DNA of 64,000 nt, taken from Chitinophaga pinensis DSM 2588 (GTDB lineage: Bacteria; Bacteroidota; Bacteroidia; Chitinophagales; Chitinophagaceae). This document shows positions 1-9,843 of the stretch, in pieces. The position numbers and the translations under genes were made by a program. Under the pieces are notes generated by a model. It did not search any database. It had not been told where the DNA came from and worked only from the letters and a program-made list of their open reading frames with translations. Each line of letters starts with the position of its first letter. Positions within the stretch are counted from its first letter, which is position 1. Location of the stretch: NCBI RefSeq assembly GCF_000024005.1, contig NC_013132.1, positions 6,194,001-6,258,000 on the forward strand, read 5' to 3'.

Positions 1-1829
1 CGGATGCCAACGGTAATGCTTCTTTTAAAGTGACTTACCCTGATGACATCACTAAATGGCAAACAACTGTTATCGCCATGTCAGGTAAGAAACAAGCAGG
101 CATAAATCAAATGGCTATCCGCTCTTTCAAAACGTTAACTGGCACACTCGCCATTCCTACCTTTACTGTCAATGGCGATTCCGTACTGGTGATCGGAAAA
201 GCACTGAATTACGCGTCAGACAGTATGAATATCAACAGATCCTTCTTTGTCAATAACAATCTCCTGAAACATGCCAATGGCTATCTGACAAATGCCATCA
301 TTGATACGGTGCCGGTAGTGATCAATACTACGGATAGCATCCAGTTCAGGTACACGGTCGAAAAAGAAGGCTACATGGACGGAGAAGAACGAAAAATCCC
401 TGTTATAGAACGTGGAACGACAGAGACAAAGGACCTCTTTACCGCGCTGCGGAATGATACCTCCTTTACATATACACCGGCTTATCATTCACCATTGGTC
501 GTCCACGCAGTATCTGCCGTACTACCCATACTGACAGATGAAATAGAACAGGTGGAAAATTATAAATACCTGTGCAACGAGCAACTGGCATCAAAACTGA
601 AAGCATTCCTGCTGGAAAAGAAGATAGCTGCTTCTCTTCACAAAGACTTCGGAAAAAACAAGGATATCAAACGCATTATCGATAAATTAAACCAGCAAAA
701 GAATCAGGGCATGTGGGGTTGGTGGAGAGAATCCCCTGCATCACTCTGGATCACCAGACATGTAACAGAGGCTATGATAATGGCAGAGACACAGGGTTAC
801 AAGACGGATCTCAATAAAGAAAGTATCATCAACCTGCTCACCAGGGAACTGACAGCTACCAGGTGTAATGACAGTATTGGCTACATGCTTTTATTGTCAC
901 AGCTAAATGCCAGCATTGATTACAAATCCAATATTGACAGCCTGATTGCCCGGTCGGGTAAAAATGGCTACGATACGATCAGACTGACCTTACTGCAACA
1001 ACAAACAGGCCTCCCTGTTGATCTGTCCACACTGCTTTCCCGCCAACAGCAGACCGTCTTCGGTAATACCTTCTGGGGGAAAGATACTGTTCATCTATTC
1101 AATAACAGTATCCAGTCTACTTTACAGATGTACAAAATACTCCGTCATGCAGGTGGTCATGATGCACTGCTGCAAAGCATAAGAGCTTACTTCCTGGAAC
1201 AACGCCAAACTGGTCATTGGCGGAATACCTATGAATCGGCACAAATACTGGAAACCATCCTGCCGGATGTCATGCAGGAAGAAGCACAATCAGCCGCCAC
1301 AGTCGATATCAACGGGAAAAAGATCACTCAATTCCCGTATACAGATACTGTCACTGCCGGGGATATCACCATTCGTAAACAAGGCAAAACACCGGTCTAT
1401 TTCACCGCTTATCAGCAGTTCTTTAATAAAGCACCGGAAAAGATCGCGGGGCTGTTTGATGTGACGTCCGTTTTCGCTGATGCCAATACCACTTTGGCAA
1501 CCCTGGAAGCAGGTAAACCTGTTACACTGACCGTCACTGTTTATGCAAAGCAAACAGCCGATTATGTACTCGTGGAAATACCTATCCCTGCCGGTTGTTC
1601 CTATGCAGACAAATCCGGGCAATGGAGCAACAATGAAGTACACCGCGAACACTTCAAGGAAAAGGTCGGCATTTTCTGTACGCAGCTAACAGCAGGTAAA
1701 CACACTTTTACCGTTTCCCTGCTCCCCCGCTATACCGGAAAATACTATCTCAATCCGGCCAAAGCGGAAATGCAATATTTCCCGGTATTTATGGGACGCG
1801 AGGCTTTGAAACAAGTTTATATTCACTAA
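1..1829 (+). CDS. Alpha-2-macroglobulin family protein, C-terminal part (5' truncated by window)
   Basis: The reading frame is already open at base 3 and runs to the stop at 1827-1829, so only about the last 608 residues are present. The thioester-type motif CNEQ is at 573-584, inside YKYLCNEQLASKL; this matches the CxEQ motif of alpha-2-macroglobulins, where Cys and Gln form the bond that traps attacking proteases. After it comes an alpha-helical stretch like the thioester domain, then a C-terminal beta-rich receptor-binding-like part ending around FMGREALKQVYIH. In bacteria these proteins are periplasmic or outer-membrane protease traps. A lipoprotein gene follows after 11 bases on the same strand, suggesting one transcript. 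The N-terminal signal and bait region are outside the window. The family call is strong; the physiological role is inferred. Confidence 0.82.
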   Translation, partial: DANGNASFKVTYPDDITKWQTTVIAMSGKKQAGINQMAIRSFKTLTGTLAIPTFTVNGDSVLVIGKALNYASDSMNINRSFFVNNNLLKHANGYLTNAIIDTVPVVINTTDSIQFRYTVEKEGYMDGEERKIPVIERGTTETKDLFTALRNDTSFTYTPAYHSPLVVHAVSAVLPILTDEIEQVENYKYLCNEQLASKLKAFLLEKKIAASLHKDFGKNKDIKRIIDKLNQQKNQGMWGWWRESPASLWITRHVTEAMIMAETQGYKTDLNKESIINLLTRELTATRCNDSIGYMLLLSQLNASIDYKSNIDSLIARSGKNGYDTIRLTLLQQQTGLPVDLSTLLSRQQQTVFGNTFWGKDTVHLFNNSIQSTLQMYKILRHAGGHDALLQSIRAYFLEQRQTGHWRNTYESAQILETILPDVMQEEAQSAATVDINGKKITQFPYTDTVTAGDITIRKQGKTPVYFTAYQQFFNKAPEKIAGLFDVTSVFADANTTLATLEAGKPVTLTVTVYAKQTADYVLVEIPIPAGCSYADKSGQWSNNEVHREHFKEKVGIFCTQLTAGKHTFTVSLLPRYTGKYYLNPAKAEMQYFPVFMGREALKQVYIH

Positions 1830-1840
1830 TTTTAGCGATC

Positions 1841-2689
1841 ATGAAAAATCATTCATACCTTTTATTAGCACTGCTGCTGACTGCCTGTGTCGAAAACAAA
1901 CAACATGAGCAGCAGGCCGACAGCACCGTACAGGAAGCAGAAAAACCGGCGAAAACCAAACCTAAGCCCACTACTGCTCCGGAAGGCAAAAAACCGGTTA
2001 CGGAGAAGATTATCAGGGAAAGGGCAGCCGGTACCGTTACACTGCTGGATGAGGCCAATGGTAAACCTGTGGCCCAGGTAAATGATAACGTAGAACTGGA
2101 AGCAGGTATTCCTACCAAAGGATGGTCAGCCACCCTCGTCACGACAGAACTGACCGATGCGCAACAGGAAGGGCAGGTACTGAAAAAAGGATCTCCGATC
2201 ATTGCAAATGGTAAGACTGTCGGTAAGGTGTTAGAGGATGTTGTTATTGAAATGACTTTCAAGAACGATAAAGGGGTGAACACCGGCGTATTCCATGCCG
2301 CTGTACAGCAAGACAAACTCAAACAGGCCACTATTATTGAAAATGCACTGGCAAACTACATGAAAGCACAACCGGAGAAAACAAAAGCCGGGATGGAATC
2401 TTTCATACAGCAATTCCAGCTGGAAGCCATGGATAATAACAAGCCATATATAGAATACTACAACTACGAAAGCGCAGCAGACGATCCGTCTCCTGGTTTC
2501 CGTACCGTACTGGTATTCCACAAAGACAAACTGATTGGTGTGGTTGATTCAAGAAAGTTACAGCTGGAAGGTGTAAAGTATACGACACTTGATCGTGGTT
2601 ATCATGGCTATTTCTTTACTGAGACGGATGAAAAGCTGAAACAGGCGTATATTAAGAAGTTTAACTTCTTCGTGAACAATGCGGACTAA
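1841..2689 (+). CDS. Putative lipoprotein of unknown function
   Basis: The 282-residue product starts MKNHSYLLLALLLTAC, a short hydrophobic signal with the lipobox LTAC, so Cys16 should be lipidated. A charged, Pro/Lys-rich linker follows (about residues 17-60), and then a globular part that I do not recognise. It sits 11 bases behind the alpha-2-macroglobulin-like gene and is probably co-transcribed with it; a hairpin terminator lies just after it. The C-terminal part carries many Tyr residues and a pattern of charged helices. No catalytic motif is visible. It might assist the macroglobulin at the membrane, but only its position suggests this. Confidence 0.75.
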   Translation: MKNHSYLLLALLLTACVENKQHEQQADSTVQEAEKPAKTKPKPTTAPEGKKPVTEKIIRERAAGTVTLLDEANGKPVAQVNDNVELEAGIPTKGWSATLVTTELTDAQQEGQVLKKGSPIIANGKTVGKVLEDVVIEMTFKNDKGVNTGVFHAAVQQDKLKQATIIENALANYMKAQPEKTKAGMESFIQQFQLEAMDNNKPYIEYYNYESAADDPSPGFRTVLVFHKDKLIGVVDSRKLQLEGVKYTTLDRGYHGYFFTETDEKLKQAYIKKFNFFVNNAD

Positions 2690-2692
2690 TTC

Positions 2693-2724
2693 AATTAGGA
2701 ATTAAGAATTAGGAATTAAGAATT
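2693..2724. repeat. A/T-rich intergenic repeat, left arm
   Basis: Tandem units AATTAGG and AATTAAG make up this 32-base stretch directly after the lipoprotein stop. The reverse complement of the same unit pattern occurs at 2845-2884, so the two arms form an inverted pair around a core of about 120 bases. The same units recur at 20265-20418, 32875-32924 and 38090-38121. Confidence 0.75.
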
Positions 2725-2729
2725 ATAAG

Positions 2730-2766
2730 AAAGGAGCTTCTATCACTGGAAGCTCCTTTCTTTTTA
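2730..2766 (+). terminator. Rho-independent terminator of the lipoprotein gene
   Basis: The stem AAAGGAGCTTC pairs with GAAGCTCCTTT, 11 perfect base pairs around an 8-base loop, followed by CTTTTTAT. It lies 40 bases after the lipoprotein stop, between two arms of the A/T-rich repeat, in the gap between convergent genes. Confidence 0.85.
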
Positions 2767-2844
2767 TAAGACAATAAATTGCTGATTTCACCATATTACA
2801 TTTACCCATAGCAGTCAATTACACCCATAGAGCCCAATCCTTCG

Positions 2845-2884
2845 AATTCTTAATTCTTAATTCCTAATTCTTAATTCCTAATTT
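2845..2884. repeat. A/T-rich intergenic repeat, right arm
   Basis: About five units of AATTCTT and AATTCCT run up to and touch the stop codon of the hybrid kinase on the minus strand (2883-2885). It is the inverted partner of the arm at 2693-2724. Confidence 0.75.
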
Positions 2885-5800
2885 ACCCATAGGTTGCAAT
2901 CTGCTCTTCCATCAACTGAATCGTCAGCAAAGATTCCAGCTGCATTGCTTCCATCAGCTGACTGAATTCCGGCTCATGTTTCACCGTCAGCATATCCAGC
3001 TCATCAGCAATACGCGATAATTTACTCAAACCTATGATCTGAGAGGTACCACGTATCTTATGCCCGATACGGTTGATCTTGCGGATATCTACCGCTGCTG
3101 CTGCCGACTGTAATTCTGATATCGCCGATTTCAATTCATCGATCGTCAGTTTTAGCAACTGTTTTAATACCGCCCTGTCCTCTCCCATCAGGTATGTCTC
3201 TAAGGTAGCAATATTGAAATGCTCTTCTTTCACTTCCCTGACAGTAGTGAGATGCACGGGTTCTTCTTCCACTGGAACGGTCAGCCATTTCCGGAAGAGT
3301 TCCATCAGTTTCTCCTGTATAAGCGGCTTGGAAATAAAGTCATTCATACCCGCCTCCATACACTTTTCTCTTTCTCCTTTCAGGTTACCGGCGGTCAATG
3401 CAATAATGGGTATACGCTGTCCTCCTTTGATCTCGCGGATGCGGCCTGTTGCTTCATAACCATTCATGATAGGCATCTGTATATCCATGAGGATCAGATC
3501 AGGCAATTGTGCGCGGCAGATCCGGATAGCGTCTATACCATCCTGTGCCTCATAAATACGGGCATCATGTGCGATACGTTTAACGACGGTGGTCGCCAGC
3601 AACATATTAATCGGATTATCCTCCACAATCAGGATATTTAAACGGCCACCAATCCATTGTTCTGCTTGCTGTTCCTGCTGGTGGCGTTTTCGCTTTTCTT
3701 TATTGATCAGTAAGGAAAGACTATTATATAATTCATGAATTTTAATCGGTTTCACCATCCGTTGTCCGATACCTAATTGCTCACAGGCGGTAATGATCCG
3801 TTCATCATCAGAAGAGCTATGCAACAGTACAATGCCCTGTTCACGGGGTTTCATACCGAAATGATGTCGCATCTTTCTGACAGTTTCCAGTCCGTCCATA
3901 TACGGCATGTGATAATCCATAAGGATGATGTCATAACCATCATTGGCCGATAATAATTCCAGTGCGTCAAATCCGCTACGGGCCTCCGTACAGGAGATCC
4001 CTTTCATCTGTAACATCTCCTTCAGGATATGACGGTTGTTGTCATTATCATCTACGATCAGGACGTCTTTGATACGTTCCAGGTTATCCTGGTTTTCGGC
4101 GGGCGCTTCTACCGTGGTTAATACAATATCAAAATAAAAAGTACTACCCTGACTAACACCGCTTTCAATGTGTAGTTCGCTTCCCATCAGTGCCAGCAGC
4201 TTATTGGAGATGGTCAGTCCTAATCCGGTACCACCGTATTTTTTCGTGGTGGAAGCATCTTCCTGGCGGAAGGCTTCAAATATCTTCAGCTGCTTTTCCG
4301 GTTTGATACCGATACCGGTATCCCTTACTTCAAAGCGTATTTTTGCTTTGTCGTCTTCCAGGAATTCCAGGGGATGTACCTTTAATTCGATCTCTCCGTT
4401 ACTGGTGAATTTAACCGCATTTCCCAGGAGATTAATGAGGATCTGTTTCAGGCGGACTTCATCAAACCAGGCAAACCGGGGTAATTGTGTGGATACATTC
4501 AGCAACATCTCCAGACCTTTGTGCTGGGCCTGATAACTGACGATATCACTTACCTGGCTGCTGAATTCATATAGATCGTATTTGTCAATATCCAGTTCGA
4601 GTTTACCGGATTCTATTTTAGAAAAATCCAGGATATCATTGATGATGCTCAGCAGGGCGTTGGCCGACTGGTTGACGATAGACAGATACTGGTGCTGTGT
4701 TTCATTCAGATCAGTCTTTAAAACCAGTTCGGTAAACCCGATCACACCGTTTAGAGGCGTCCGGATCTCATGGCTCATATTGGCCAGGAATTCTGATTTG
4801 GCCATATTCGCCTGCTCCGCCTGTTGCTTGGCGGCGGCCAGATTGGACTTCTGCAGGATCAGCTGGTGTTCCGCTTCTTTGGTAGCAGATATATCCTGGA
4901 AGGTGCCATACAGACGTTTACATTTGCCGTTTTCAAATTCAGCGTTACCAATCGCCCTGACCCATTTCTCCTGTCCTTTCGCAGTGATGATCTGCAACTG
5001 CAGATCCCAGGCTTCCCCTGTTTCCACACTAATGCGGAGCGCTTCTGAAATAGCCTCCCGGTTATCCCCTTCTTTATAAAAACCGATGGCCGTGGCCATG
5101 GTTGGCTGAAAATTACCAGGTACCTCGTGAATAGCCTTTGTGACGTCAGACCAGAACAGTTCCCGGTTCACCAGGTCAGCTTCCCATCCCCCGATACGGG
5201 ACATCTGGCTGGTACGTTCCAGTATCTCACGGGTACGCTTGAGGTCTCTTTCCAATACCTGCCTTTCCGTTACATCAATGGCGTTGCCGATCACATAAGA
5301 TTCCCCCTTGAGATTCCTGAACAGCACATTGTTGAACAATACAGAGCCCATGGTCCCATCTTTATGAATGGTAATCATGAGACCATGCGCTTTCCCTTCC
5401 GTACCGATTTTCTTCAGATAAGCATGGAGCTCATTTTCATATTGGGCAGGAACGATGTCGGCCAAGGTCATGTCCTTCATTTCCTCGCAGGTATAACCCA
5501 ATATAGCTGCACAGGCATTATTTACGCTTAGTAACCTGCCTTCCAGGTCGTGTGTACACATCAAACCATGAGAATTCTCAAAGAAAGCCCTGAAATTGCG
5601 CTCGCTATCCAGCAATTCCTCATAATGATAATGATCTGTAATATGAGAGACGATCTCCTGGACCAGCAAGGCGATTGCCTTTTCCTGGCCACGGTCCCAC
5701 TGAAGTGAACGGGTATCGCTAAGCGTAAGGGTACCCAGCATACGCCCGGTATTGTCCTGCAGATCGTATGTACGATGGAATGAAGCTTCAGGTACGGTTA

Positions 5801-5933
5801 TAGCAATGCCATGTGCAATGACAACGGATGGCTGTTGATCATCACTGATAGAGATCGTTGCTACCTGTACATTGCAAACCAAAGCCGCTAATTCAGTCAA
5901 TCTATTTAATTCCTGCTGTAGTATTGCATTCAA
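2883..5933 (-). CDS. Hybrid sensor histidine kinase with two receiver domains and an Hpt domain
   Basis: This 1016-residue protein carries a whole phosphorelay in one chain. In order: a GAF-like N-terminal region (about 1-105), two PAS domains (about 110-225 and 235-355), a HisKA domain with H388 in [12 protein letters not shown], an HATPase domain (about 490-605, with DTGIGI and GGTGLGL), receiver 1 with D673 in LMDYHMP, receiver 2 with D817 in LMDIQMP, and a C-terminal Hpt domain with H958 in RIGHKIRG. All phospho-acceptor residues are present, so it should be active. No membrane segments are visible, pointing to a cytoplasmic sensor. It has no output domain. It begins 3 bases after the lycopene cyclase gene on the same strand, so the two are very likely co-transcribed. 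The signal sensed is unknown. Confidence 0.93.
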   Translation of the reverse strand: MNAILQQELNRLTELAALVCNVQVATISISDDQQPSVVIAHGIAITVPEASFHRTYDLQDNTGRMLGTLTLSDTRSLQWDRGQEKAIALLVQEIVSHITDHYHYEELLDSERNFRAFFENSHGLMCTHDLEGRLLSVNNACAAILGYTCEEMKDMTLADIVPAQYENELHAYLKKIGTEGKAHGLMITIHKDGTMGSVLFNNVLFRNLKGESYVIGNAIDVTERQVLERDLKRTREILERTSQMSRIGGWEADLVNRELFWSDVTKAIHEVPGNFQPTMATAIGFYKEGDNREAISEALRISVETGEAWDLQLQIITAKGQEKWVRAIGNAEFENGKCKRLYGTFQDISATKEAEHQLILQKSNLAAAKQQAEQANMAKSEFLANMSHEIRTPLNGVIGFTELVLKTDLNETQHQYLSIVNQSANALLSIINDILDFSKIESGKLELDIDKYDLYEFSSQVSDIVSYQAQHKGLEMLLNVSTQLPRFAWFDEVRLKQILINLLGNAVKFTSNGEIELKVHPLEFLEDDKAKIRFEVRDTGIGIKPEKQLKIFEAFRQEDASTTKKYGGTGLGLTISNKLLALMGSELHIESGVSQGSTFYFDIVLTTVEAPAENQDNLERIKDVLIVDDNDNNRHILKEMLQMKGISCTEARSGFDALELLSANDGYDIILMDYHMPYMDGLETVRKMRHHFGMKPREQGIVLLHSSSDDERIITACEQLGIGQRMVKPIKIHELYNSLSLLINKEKRKRHQQEQQAEQWIGGRLNILIVEDNPINMLLATTVVKRIAHDARIYEAQDGIDAIRICRAQLPDLILMDIQMPIMNGYEATGRIREIKGGQRIPIIALTAGNLKGEREKCMEAGMNDFISKPLIQEKLMELFRKWLTVPVEEEPVHLTTVREVKEEHFNIATLETYLMGEDRAVLKQLLKLTIDELKSAISELQSAAAAVDIRKINRIGHKIRGTSQIIGLSKLSRIADELDMLTVKHEPEFSQLMEAMQLESLLTIQLMEEQIATYG

Positions 5934-5936
5934 ACA

Positions 5937-7103
5937 CTAAAAACTTTTCGCTGTGGATGAAATTTGTCCTTTCAATTTCTTGAATATTTCTGTTGCAAAA
6001 GCCCGTTTGTGTAGAGTTGTGAAGATACGTAATTCTTCCCAACACGAGGTTTCATGATCCAGGAATTTCAGAATAGTAGCAGGTGCATTTCGCTGGAATA
6101 AGCGTGAAAAGAGCCCTTTTAAAGATACCCCGGGCAACGCGAGTAAACGAAGAAAGATGCTGTTATAAAAACTAAAACGATCAAAACGGATGCCGCCGGT
6201 AGCAGGATGCTCCCCATCCAGGAGCCGCTGGGCGATATGTTGCGAGTGCCGTTGTATAAAGCGGAACGCGTGACCGCCGGAAGCTTTGATATCATAAGCG
6301 CCGGTACCGAGATAGATAATCCTGTCATCGACACTGTTACGGGCATATTCATACAGGGGTATATGCCCGGTCTCTGAATGACTGATGCTATAAAGGCTAC
6401 ATTGTAATTCCTGTCGCATATAGCGCTGTAACACCATATCGTACATCTCCTCACCAGGTATTTCCTCCGCAATAAGTGTATACGTTATCACTGCTCTCGT
6501 AGAGGAATATGGCAGGGTATAAAAGAAACCGCTATCGTCTAATGACACCGCCTTAAAATCCATCAGGGTGGCCATATCCGGGTCAAAACAAGGTGTGACG
6601 GTCTCCACCTGCCAGCTTTTAAAAGACCGGATCAGGTTGCTCTCCGCAGCGTCTGACGCCAGCGGAGGCTGACCACTTTTAAACACATATTCCGCTGTAA
6701 AACGTTGTCCGTCGATAATCACTGCCGATTTTCCCCGTGTGTTAAAAACTTTCCCTATCAACCCTTTCCGGACCGTTACATTGGGAGCTGATGTAATGAG
6801 CTTTTGGGTATAATCGTAAAAGCGGTCGGCAGTAATCATTTTATAATGATAGGGAGCGATGTCTAGCACCTGATGGCCCTCACTACCCGTAAATGATAGT
6901 TTAGCCCAGTAGTGAGAGACAATCTCGTCAAACAGACCGGGATCCTTTTCCCAGAAACACCAATGCTGCCGGTGTTCCTTGTCTTCAATATCTTCTACCA
7001 GAAGAACTTTTTTACCCGCCAGTTTGCGGGCATGAATAAGATGTACAGCCAGGCTTCTTCCAGCGCATCCGGCGCCGGCAATGATGTAGTCGAAATGTTC
7101 CAT
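5937..7103 (-). CDS. crtY: Lycopene cyclase family flavoprotein
   Basis: The 388-residue product starts with a dinucleotide-binding motif, YIIAGAGCAGRSLA (residues 6-19), and has the family's early tryptophan/cysteine region QHWCFWEKDP. The later segment FRFIQRHSQHIAQRLL is also typical of CrtY-type lycopene beta-cyclases, which close the end rings of lycopene to make beta-carotene for yellow-orange pigments. Its length matches the family. No other carotenoid gene (crtB, crtI, crtZ) is in the window, so it sits apart from the main pathway genes or acts alone. The hybrid kinase gene follows after 3 bases. A MarR-type regulator is divergent, 181 bases away. The start is the ATG read from 7103. 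Confidence 0.85.
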   Translation of the reverse strand: MEHFDYIIAGAGCAGRSLAVHLIHARKLAGKKVLLVEDIEDKEHRQHWCFWEKDPGLFDEIVSHYWAKLSFTGSEGHQVLDIAPYHYKMITADRFYDYTQKLITSAPNVTVRKGLIGKVFNTRGKSAVIIDGQRFTAEYVFKSGQPPLASDAAESNLIRSFKSWQVETVTPCFDPDMATLMDFKAVSLDDSGFFYTLPYSSTRAVITYTLIAEEIPGEEMYDMVLQRYMRQELQCSLYSISHSETGHIPLYEYARNSVDDRIIYLGTGAYDIKASGGHAFRFIQRHSQHIAQRLLDGEHPATGGIRFDRFSFYNSIFLRLLALPGVSLKGLFSRLFQRNAPATILKFLDHETSCWEELRIFTTLHKRAFATEIFKKLKGQISSTAKSF

Positions 7104-7194
7104 TCAAACCGTTTTTCAATTCCGCTATGGGGGGTTCTTCAATAATAAAAATGTTGTGTGCAGGGGAAACAAGTATGTTTACACACCAAATTGG

Positions 7195-7205
7195 TACAAT
7201 AATAT
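7195..7205. promoter_or_regulatory. Palindrome between lycopene cyclase and MarR-type genes
   Basis: ACCAA-A-TTGGT is an 11-base palindrome in the 181-base gap between the divergent genes. MarR proteins usually bind short palindromes in such gaps and control both sides, so this is a candidate operator. No clear Bacteroidota promoter was found next to it, so the assignment is by position only. Confidence 0.35.
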
Positions 7206-7284
7206 ATCATTAAGTGGTAAGTATAAAATGTTTTTATACCAGTTTTACTATATAATCTTATTATTATTGCCAAAATAGTTTTCA

Positions 7285-7917
7285 TTGGATTATACATTCC
7301 TGAAAGACCTGATCGTTCTCGCTGAAGAATATGAACGATCGACGGGTAAGGAGCCAAAAACAAATGACTTCATTGCCTGGTTACAAACAAGGGAACTACC
7401 GCCGGTCCCTTTTCACGACACACCGCTTACAAAAGAAGGATATGGCGATGCACATACGCCTGGACTGATCAGTAAACTGATCGTTTATATGTACCGTTAT
7501 GCCAAACTGTATATAAAGAGAGCACTGGAAGGATCTCCCCTTCAGTCGATGGACGAATTCGGATACATGGTTTCCCTGCTGCAATATGAACCTATGAACA
7601 AAACAGCGTTGATACAGCAGAACAGGCATGAAAAGCCCACCGGTATGGAGATTATCAAAAGGCTGGTAAAACTGGGCTATATGGAAGAAACCATACATAA
7701 AGAAGATAAACGCAGCAAGGCGCTGCGCGTAAGCGTAAAAGGCAGGGAATTGCTGGCTGGCCTGTACGGCAATATGGATAAGATCTCCCGGCTGATACTG
7801 GGCGACCTCAGTCCCCTGGAACAGTATCGGCTGGTAGTGACCTTACAACGGCTGGACGACTATCACCATCCTATCTTTATGGATAATCTTTCCAGACTGG
7901 ATGATCTACTGGAATAA
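7285..7917 (+). CDS. MarR-family-like winged-helix regulator
   Basis: The 210-residue protein has a long helical N-terminal part, then a winged-helix region (about 90-160) including NRHEKPTGMEIIKRLVKLGYMEE for the recognition helix and KEDKRSKALRVSVKGRELL for the wing, as in MarR proteins. The start must be TTG at 7285: an in-frame stop lies at 7276-7278 and the next ATG is deep inside the fold. It is divergent from the lycopene cyclase and hybrid kinase pair and converges with the SRPBCC gene, from which it is separated by 2 bases. It may regulate the pigment gene; no ligand can be named. Confidence 0.8.
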   Translation: MDYTFLKDLIVLAEEYERSTGKEPKTNDFIAWLQTRELPPVPFHDTPLTKEGYGDAHTPGLISKLIVYMYRYAKLYIKRALEGSPLQSMDEFGYMVSLLQYEPMNKTALIQQNRHEKPTGMEIIKRLVKLGYMEETIHKEDKRSKALRVSVKGRELLAGLYGNMDKISRLILGDLSPLEQYRLVVTLQRLDDYHHPIFMDNLSRLDDLLE

Positions 7918-7919
7918 GA

Positions 7920-8351
7920 CTATGCCTTTTCTACGAACTCCCGCAGGGAAGTACCGATCAATTGGGTCCAACCCATTACAAAATTCTCCTTTTTGAAGCT
8001 GGCATTGTCCTGCGGGAAAGTCTCCAGACCGGCATGTGTCAGTTTCAACCTGGTTTTATCTCCCTCAGGGAACAACTCAAAGCTGACCAGGGAATCCCCC
8101 TTAAAACCTTCATACCGCCAGCTATAAGTCAGCTTACGATTTTCTTCCACCTCCGTTACCTTACAGAGGTGTTTGAACCGTTCCCCCTTCGGGCCTATCC
8201 CGTAGAAGTGGAATGCGGCGCCTGATTCGGCTTTGAAATCAGGCGTATCAAAATACCATTGCTTCATCTGCTCCTTGCTGGTAATGGCTTCCCATACCCG
8301 CTCTACAGGAGCATCATATGTACGTTCAATAACAAATGGTTCGCTTGTCAT
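7920..8351 (-). CDS. SRPBCC (AHSA1-like) domain protein
   Basis: The product, MTSEPFVIERTYDAPVERVWEAI and onward (143 residues), is a typical activator-of-Hsp90-like START/SRPBCC fold. Hallmarks are the first strand with APVERVW, KEQMKQWY, and the C-terminal helix GWTQLIGTSLREFVE. Such proteins bind small hydrophobic ligands; the substrate is unknown. I take the ATG at 8351 because the similarity to the family begins there; an in-frame upstream ATG at 8390 would place coding sequence inside the palindrome region. Two TetR-like operators lie upstream with no regulator gene beside them. Confidence 0.85.
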   Translation of the reverse strand: MTSEPFVIERTYDAPVERVWEAITSKEQMKQWYFDTPDFKAESGAAFHFYGIGPKGERFKHLCKVTEVEENRKLTYSWRYEGFKGDSLVSFELFPEGDKTRLKLTHAGLETFPQDNASFKKENFVMGWTQLIGTSLREFVEKA

Positions 8352-8394
8352 GTTTTCTGATAGATTTGAAATGTTAGCGGAATAAAACATTATT

Positions 8395-8440
8395 TAACCG
8401 ATCGGTTACAAATACATAAGAAACCATTTGGTTACAGAAA
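8395..8440 (-). promoter_or_regulatory. Promoter with two palindromic operators for the SRPBCC gene
   Basis: On the minus strand TTTC (8440-8437), 20 bases, then TGTATTTG (8416-8409) resembles the Bacteroidota promoter TTTG-N20-TAnnTTTG (first box 3/4, second 7/8). The near-palindrome AACCATTTGGTT (8422-8433) lies between the boxes. The perfect palindrome TAACCGATCGGTTA (8395-8408) covers the expected start of transcription. Their centres are 26 bases apart. This is the layout of a TetR-type repressor site pair. Confidence 0.55.
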
Positions 8441-8481
8441 TTATTCTAGGGAGATCAGCGGTGAGGGACTGTCTGGGCAGC

Positions 8482-9843
8482 TTAGAAGTACATTGACAGG
8501 CGACGTTTCGCCAGCAGTTCTTTTACCGCCAGCTGCAATTCCTTCTCGGAAGCAGCCGTAACATTGACCAGCGAATAGGGATGCGCCCCTACAAGCGCAT
8601 CCCAGCGCCATTGCAACTGGCTGTTGGTTGCTACTAACCCATTATCATACCACCAGGCCGTATAAAGAATGTCCTTTTGTTGCTGTAACCGGGCGGTATA
8701 GATCTGGTGACCGTCAACCGGCGTCTCCTGTACCCTGTAAAAGTTATAACCGCTCCCCTTCCAGCAGATCATGGGATGGTGTTCAGAATAGTAGCCGTTG
8801 GGGATGTGTTTGATGTACACCAGCAAACTATCATTCTGCAATTTGACAATATCTCCGGGTAGTCTGGTCACCGCAAAACCAGGGATCCCCGGCGCTTGTT
8901 TTATGGCCACATTGTCAGCTACTACAAAAGGTTTGTATACAAATGCCAGCAACATCACACTGACCAATGACACATGCAGTAACACCATTTTCAATGCAGA
9001 ACGCAATATATAACGACGCCTGTGTACCTGCTCCGGATAGCCATATCTGTTGATCATCCAGCGTAGCAGAAACAATGCAGGTGCGATCACATACACCAGC
9101 AAACACATGATACCCGCCACATCGTGTAACACGGTATCCGGCATGATACGAAGCCATACCAGGAAGATAATACGCAACAGATTGGACCCTATATTAAGTA
9201 CCATGACAAGCAGCAAAGCCACCAATACCAAACGTGCAGACAATACTTTCTGATACTTCCGCTGGTAAAAACCGATGATCATAATCGCGCACAACAGTGC
9301 TGTAACGGTCATCTGTAAACCCATACAAGCGGGGTCTACAGAAAACTCTTCTCCGTTCATGACAATCATATTGCCTTGTACGCTGATACCACCTCCCATC
9401 AATTGCAATGCAGCTCCTGCCCACTTTGTCAATACCAACCGGATCGGAAAGCTGAACACATCCGCCACACTTTTAAATAGCGGCGTGATGATTCCCAGCA
9501 CCATTAAAGGCAAAGGATTGATACGCCCAAAAAAGGTTTCGGCCAGGAAAAGACAACCACATATGGCGGCAGTCCAGAGCAAAGTATTGGCTGGTACCAG
9601 CAGATAAAGCAATAAGGGCAGAAGTGCCAGCAAAAAGAAACGGAACCCTCCTTTTTCACTATGTTTAAAGGAGGTGACTGTTACCAGCACCAGCACACCC
9701 AGTATGCTGCTGGCTGAAAACCAGTCATGATAGGCATGAAGGCCATAAAAAAGGATGAACCCATAACAGCCGAAGATCAGCAGCGGCCAGCAGCGACCCG
9801 CGTATATCGTCTTCAGCAGTATATGATAGAAATGCTTAGCCAT
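8482..9843 (-). CDS. xrtN: Exosortase N
   Basis: The 453-residue multi-spanning membrane protein has the exosortase catalytic triad: C173 in DPACMGLQ, R224 in NLLRIIF and H240 in VLHDVAG. These membrane transpeptidases recognise a C-terminal PEP-type tripartite signal on exported proteins, cut it and pass the protein to an envelope acceptor. About eight hydrophobic segments fill residues 10-265. A C-terminal soluble part of about 170 residues follows. The neighbouring VIT-domain gene overlaps the start by 8 bases (9836-9843) and has the matching C-terminal signal, which points to the XrtN subtype known from Bacteroidota. The two form a single-enzyme, single-target operon. Confidence 0.9.
   Translation of the reverse strand: MAKHFYHILLKTIYAGRCWPLLIFGCYGFILFYGLHAYHDWFSASSILGVLVLVTVTSFKHSEKGGFRFFLLALLPLLLYLLVPANTLLWTAAICGCLFLAETFFGRINPLPLMVLGIITPLFKSVADVFSFPIRLVLTKWAGAALQLMGGGISVQGNMIVMNGEEFSVDPACMGLQMTVTALLCAIMIIGFYQRKYQKVLSARLVLVALLLVMVLNIGSNLLRIIFLVWLRIMPDTVLHDVAGIMCLLVYVIAPALFLLRWMINRYGYPEQVHRRRYILRSALKMVLLHVSLVSVMLLAFVYKPFVVADNVAIKQAPGIPGFAVTRLPGDIVKLQNDSLLVYIKHIPNGYYSEHHPMICWKGSGYNFYRVQETPVDGHQIYTARLQQQKDILYTAWWYDNGLVATNSQLQWRWDALVGAHPYSLVNVTAASEKELQLAVKELLAKRRLSMYF

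Noticed and set aside
2693..2884. A/T-rich repeats considered as a CRISPR array
   Set aside because: Units are only 7 bases, directly abutting, with no spacers, and no cas gene is present.
7139..7363. Minus-strand frame across the lycopene cyclase/MarR gap
   Set aside because: It overlaps the MarR-type gene and the candidate operator; no family resemblance.
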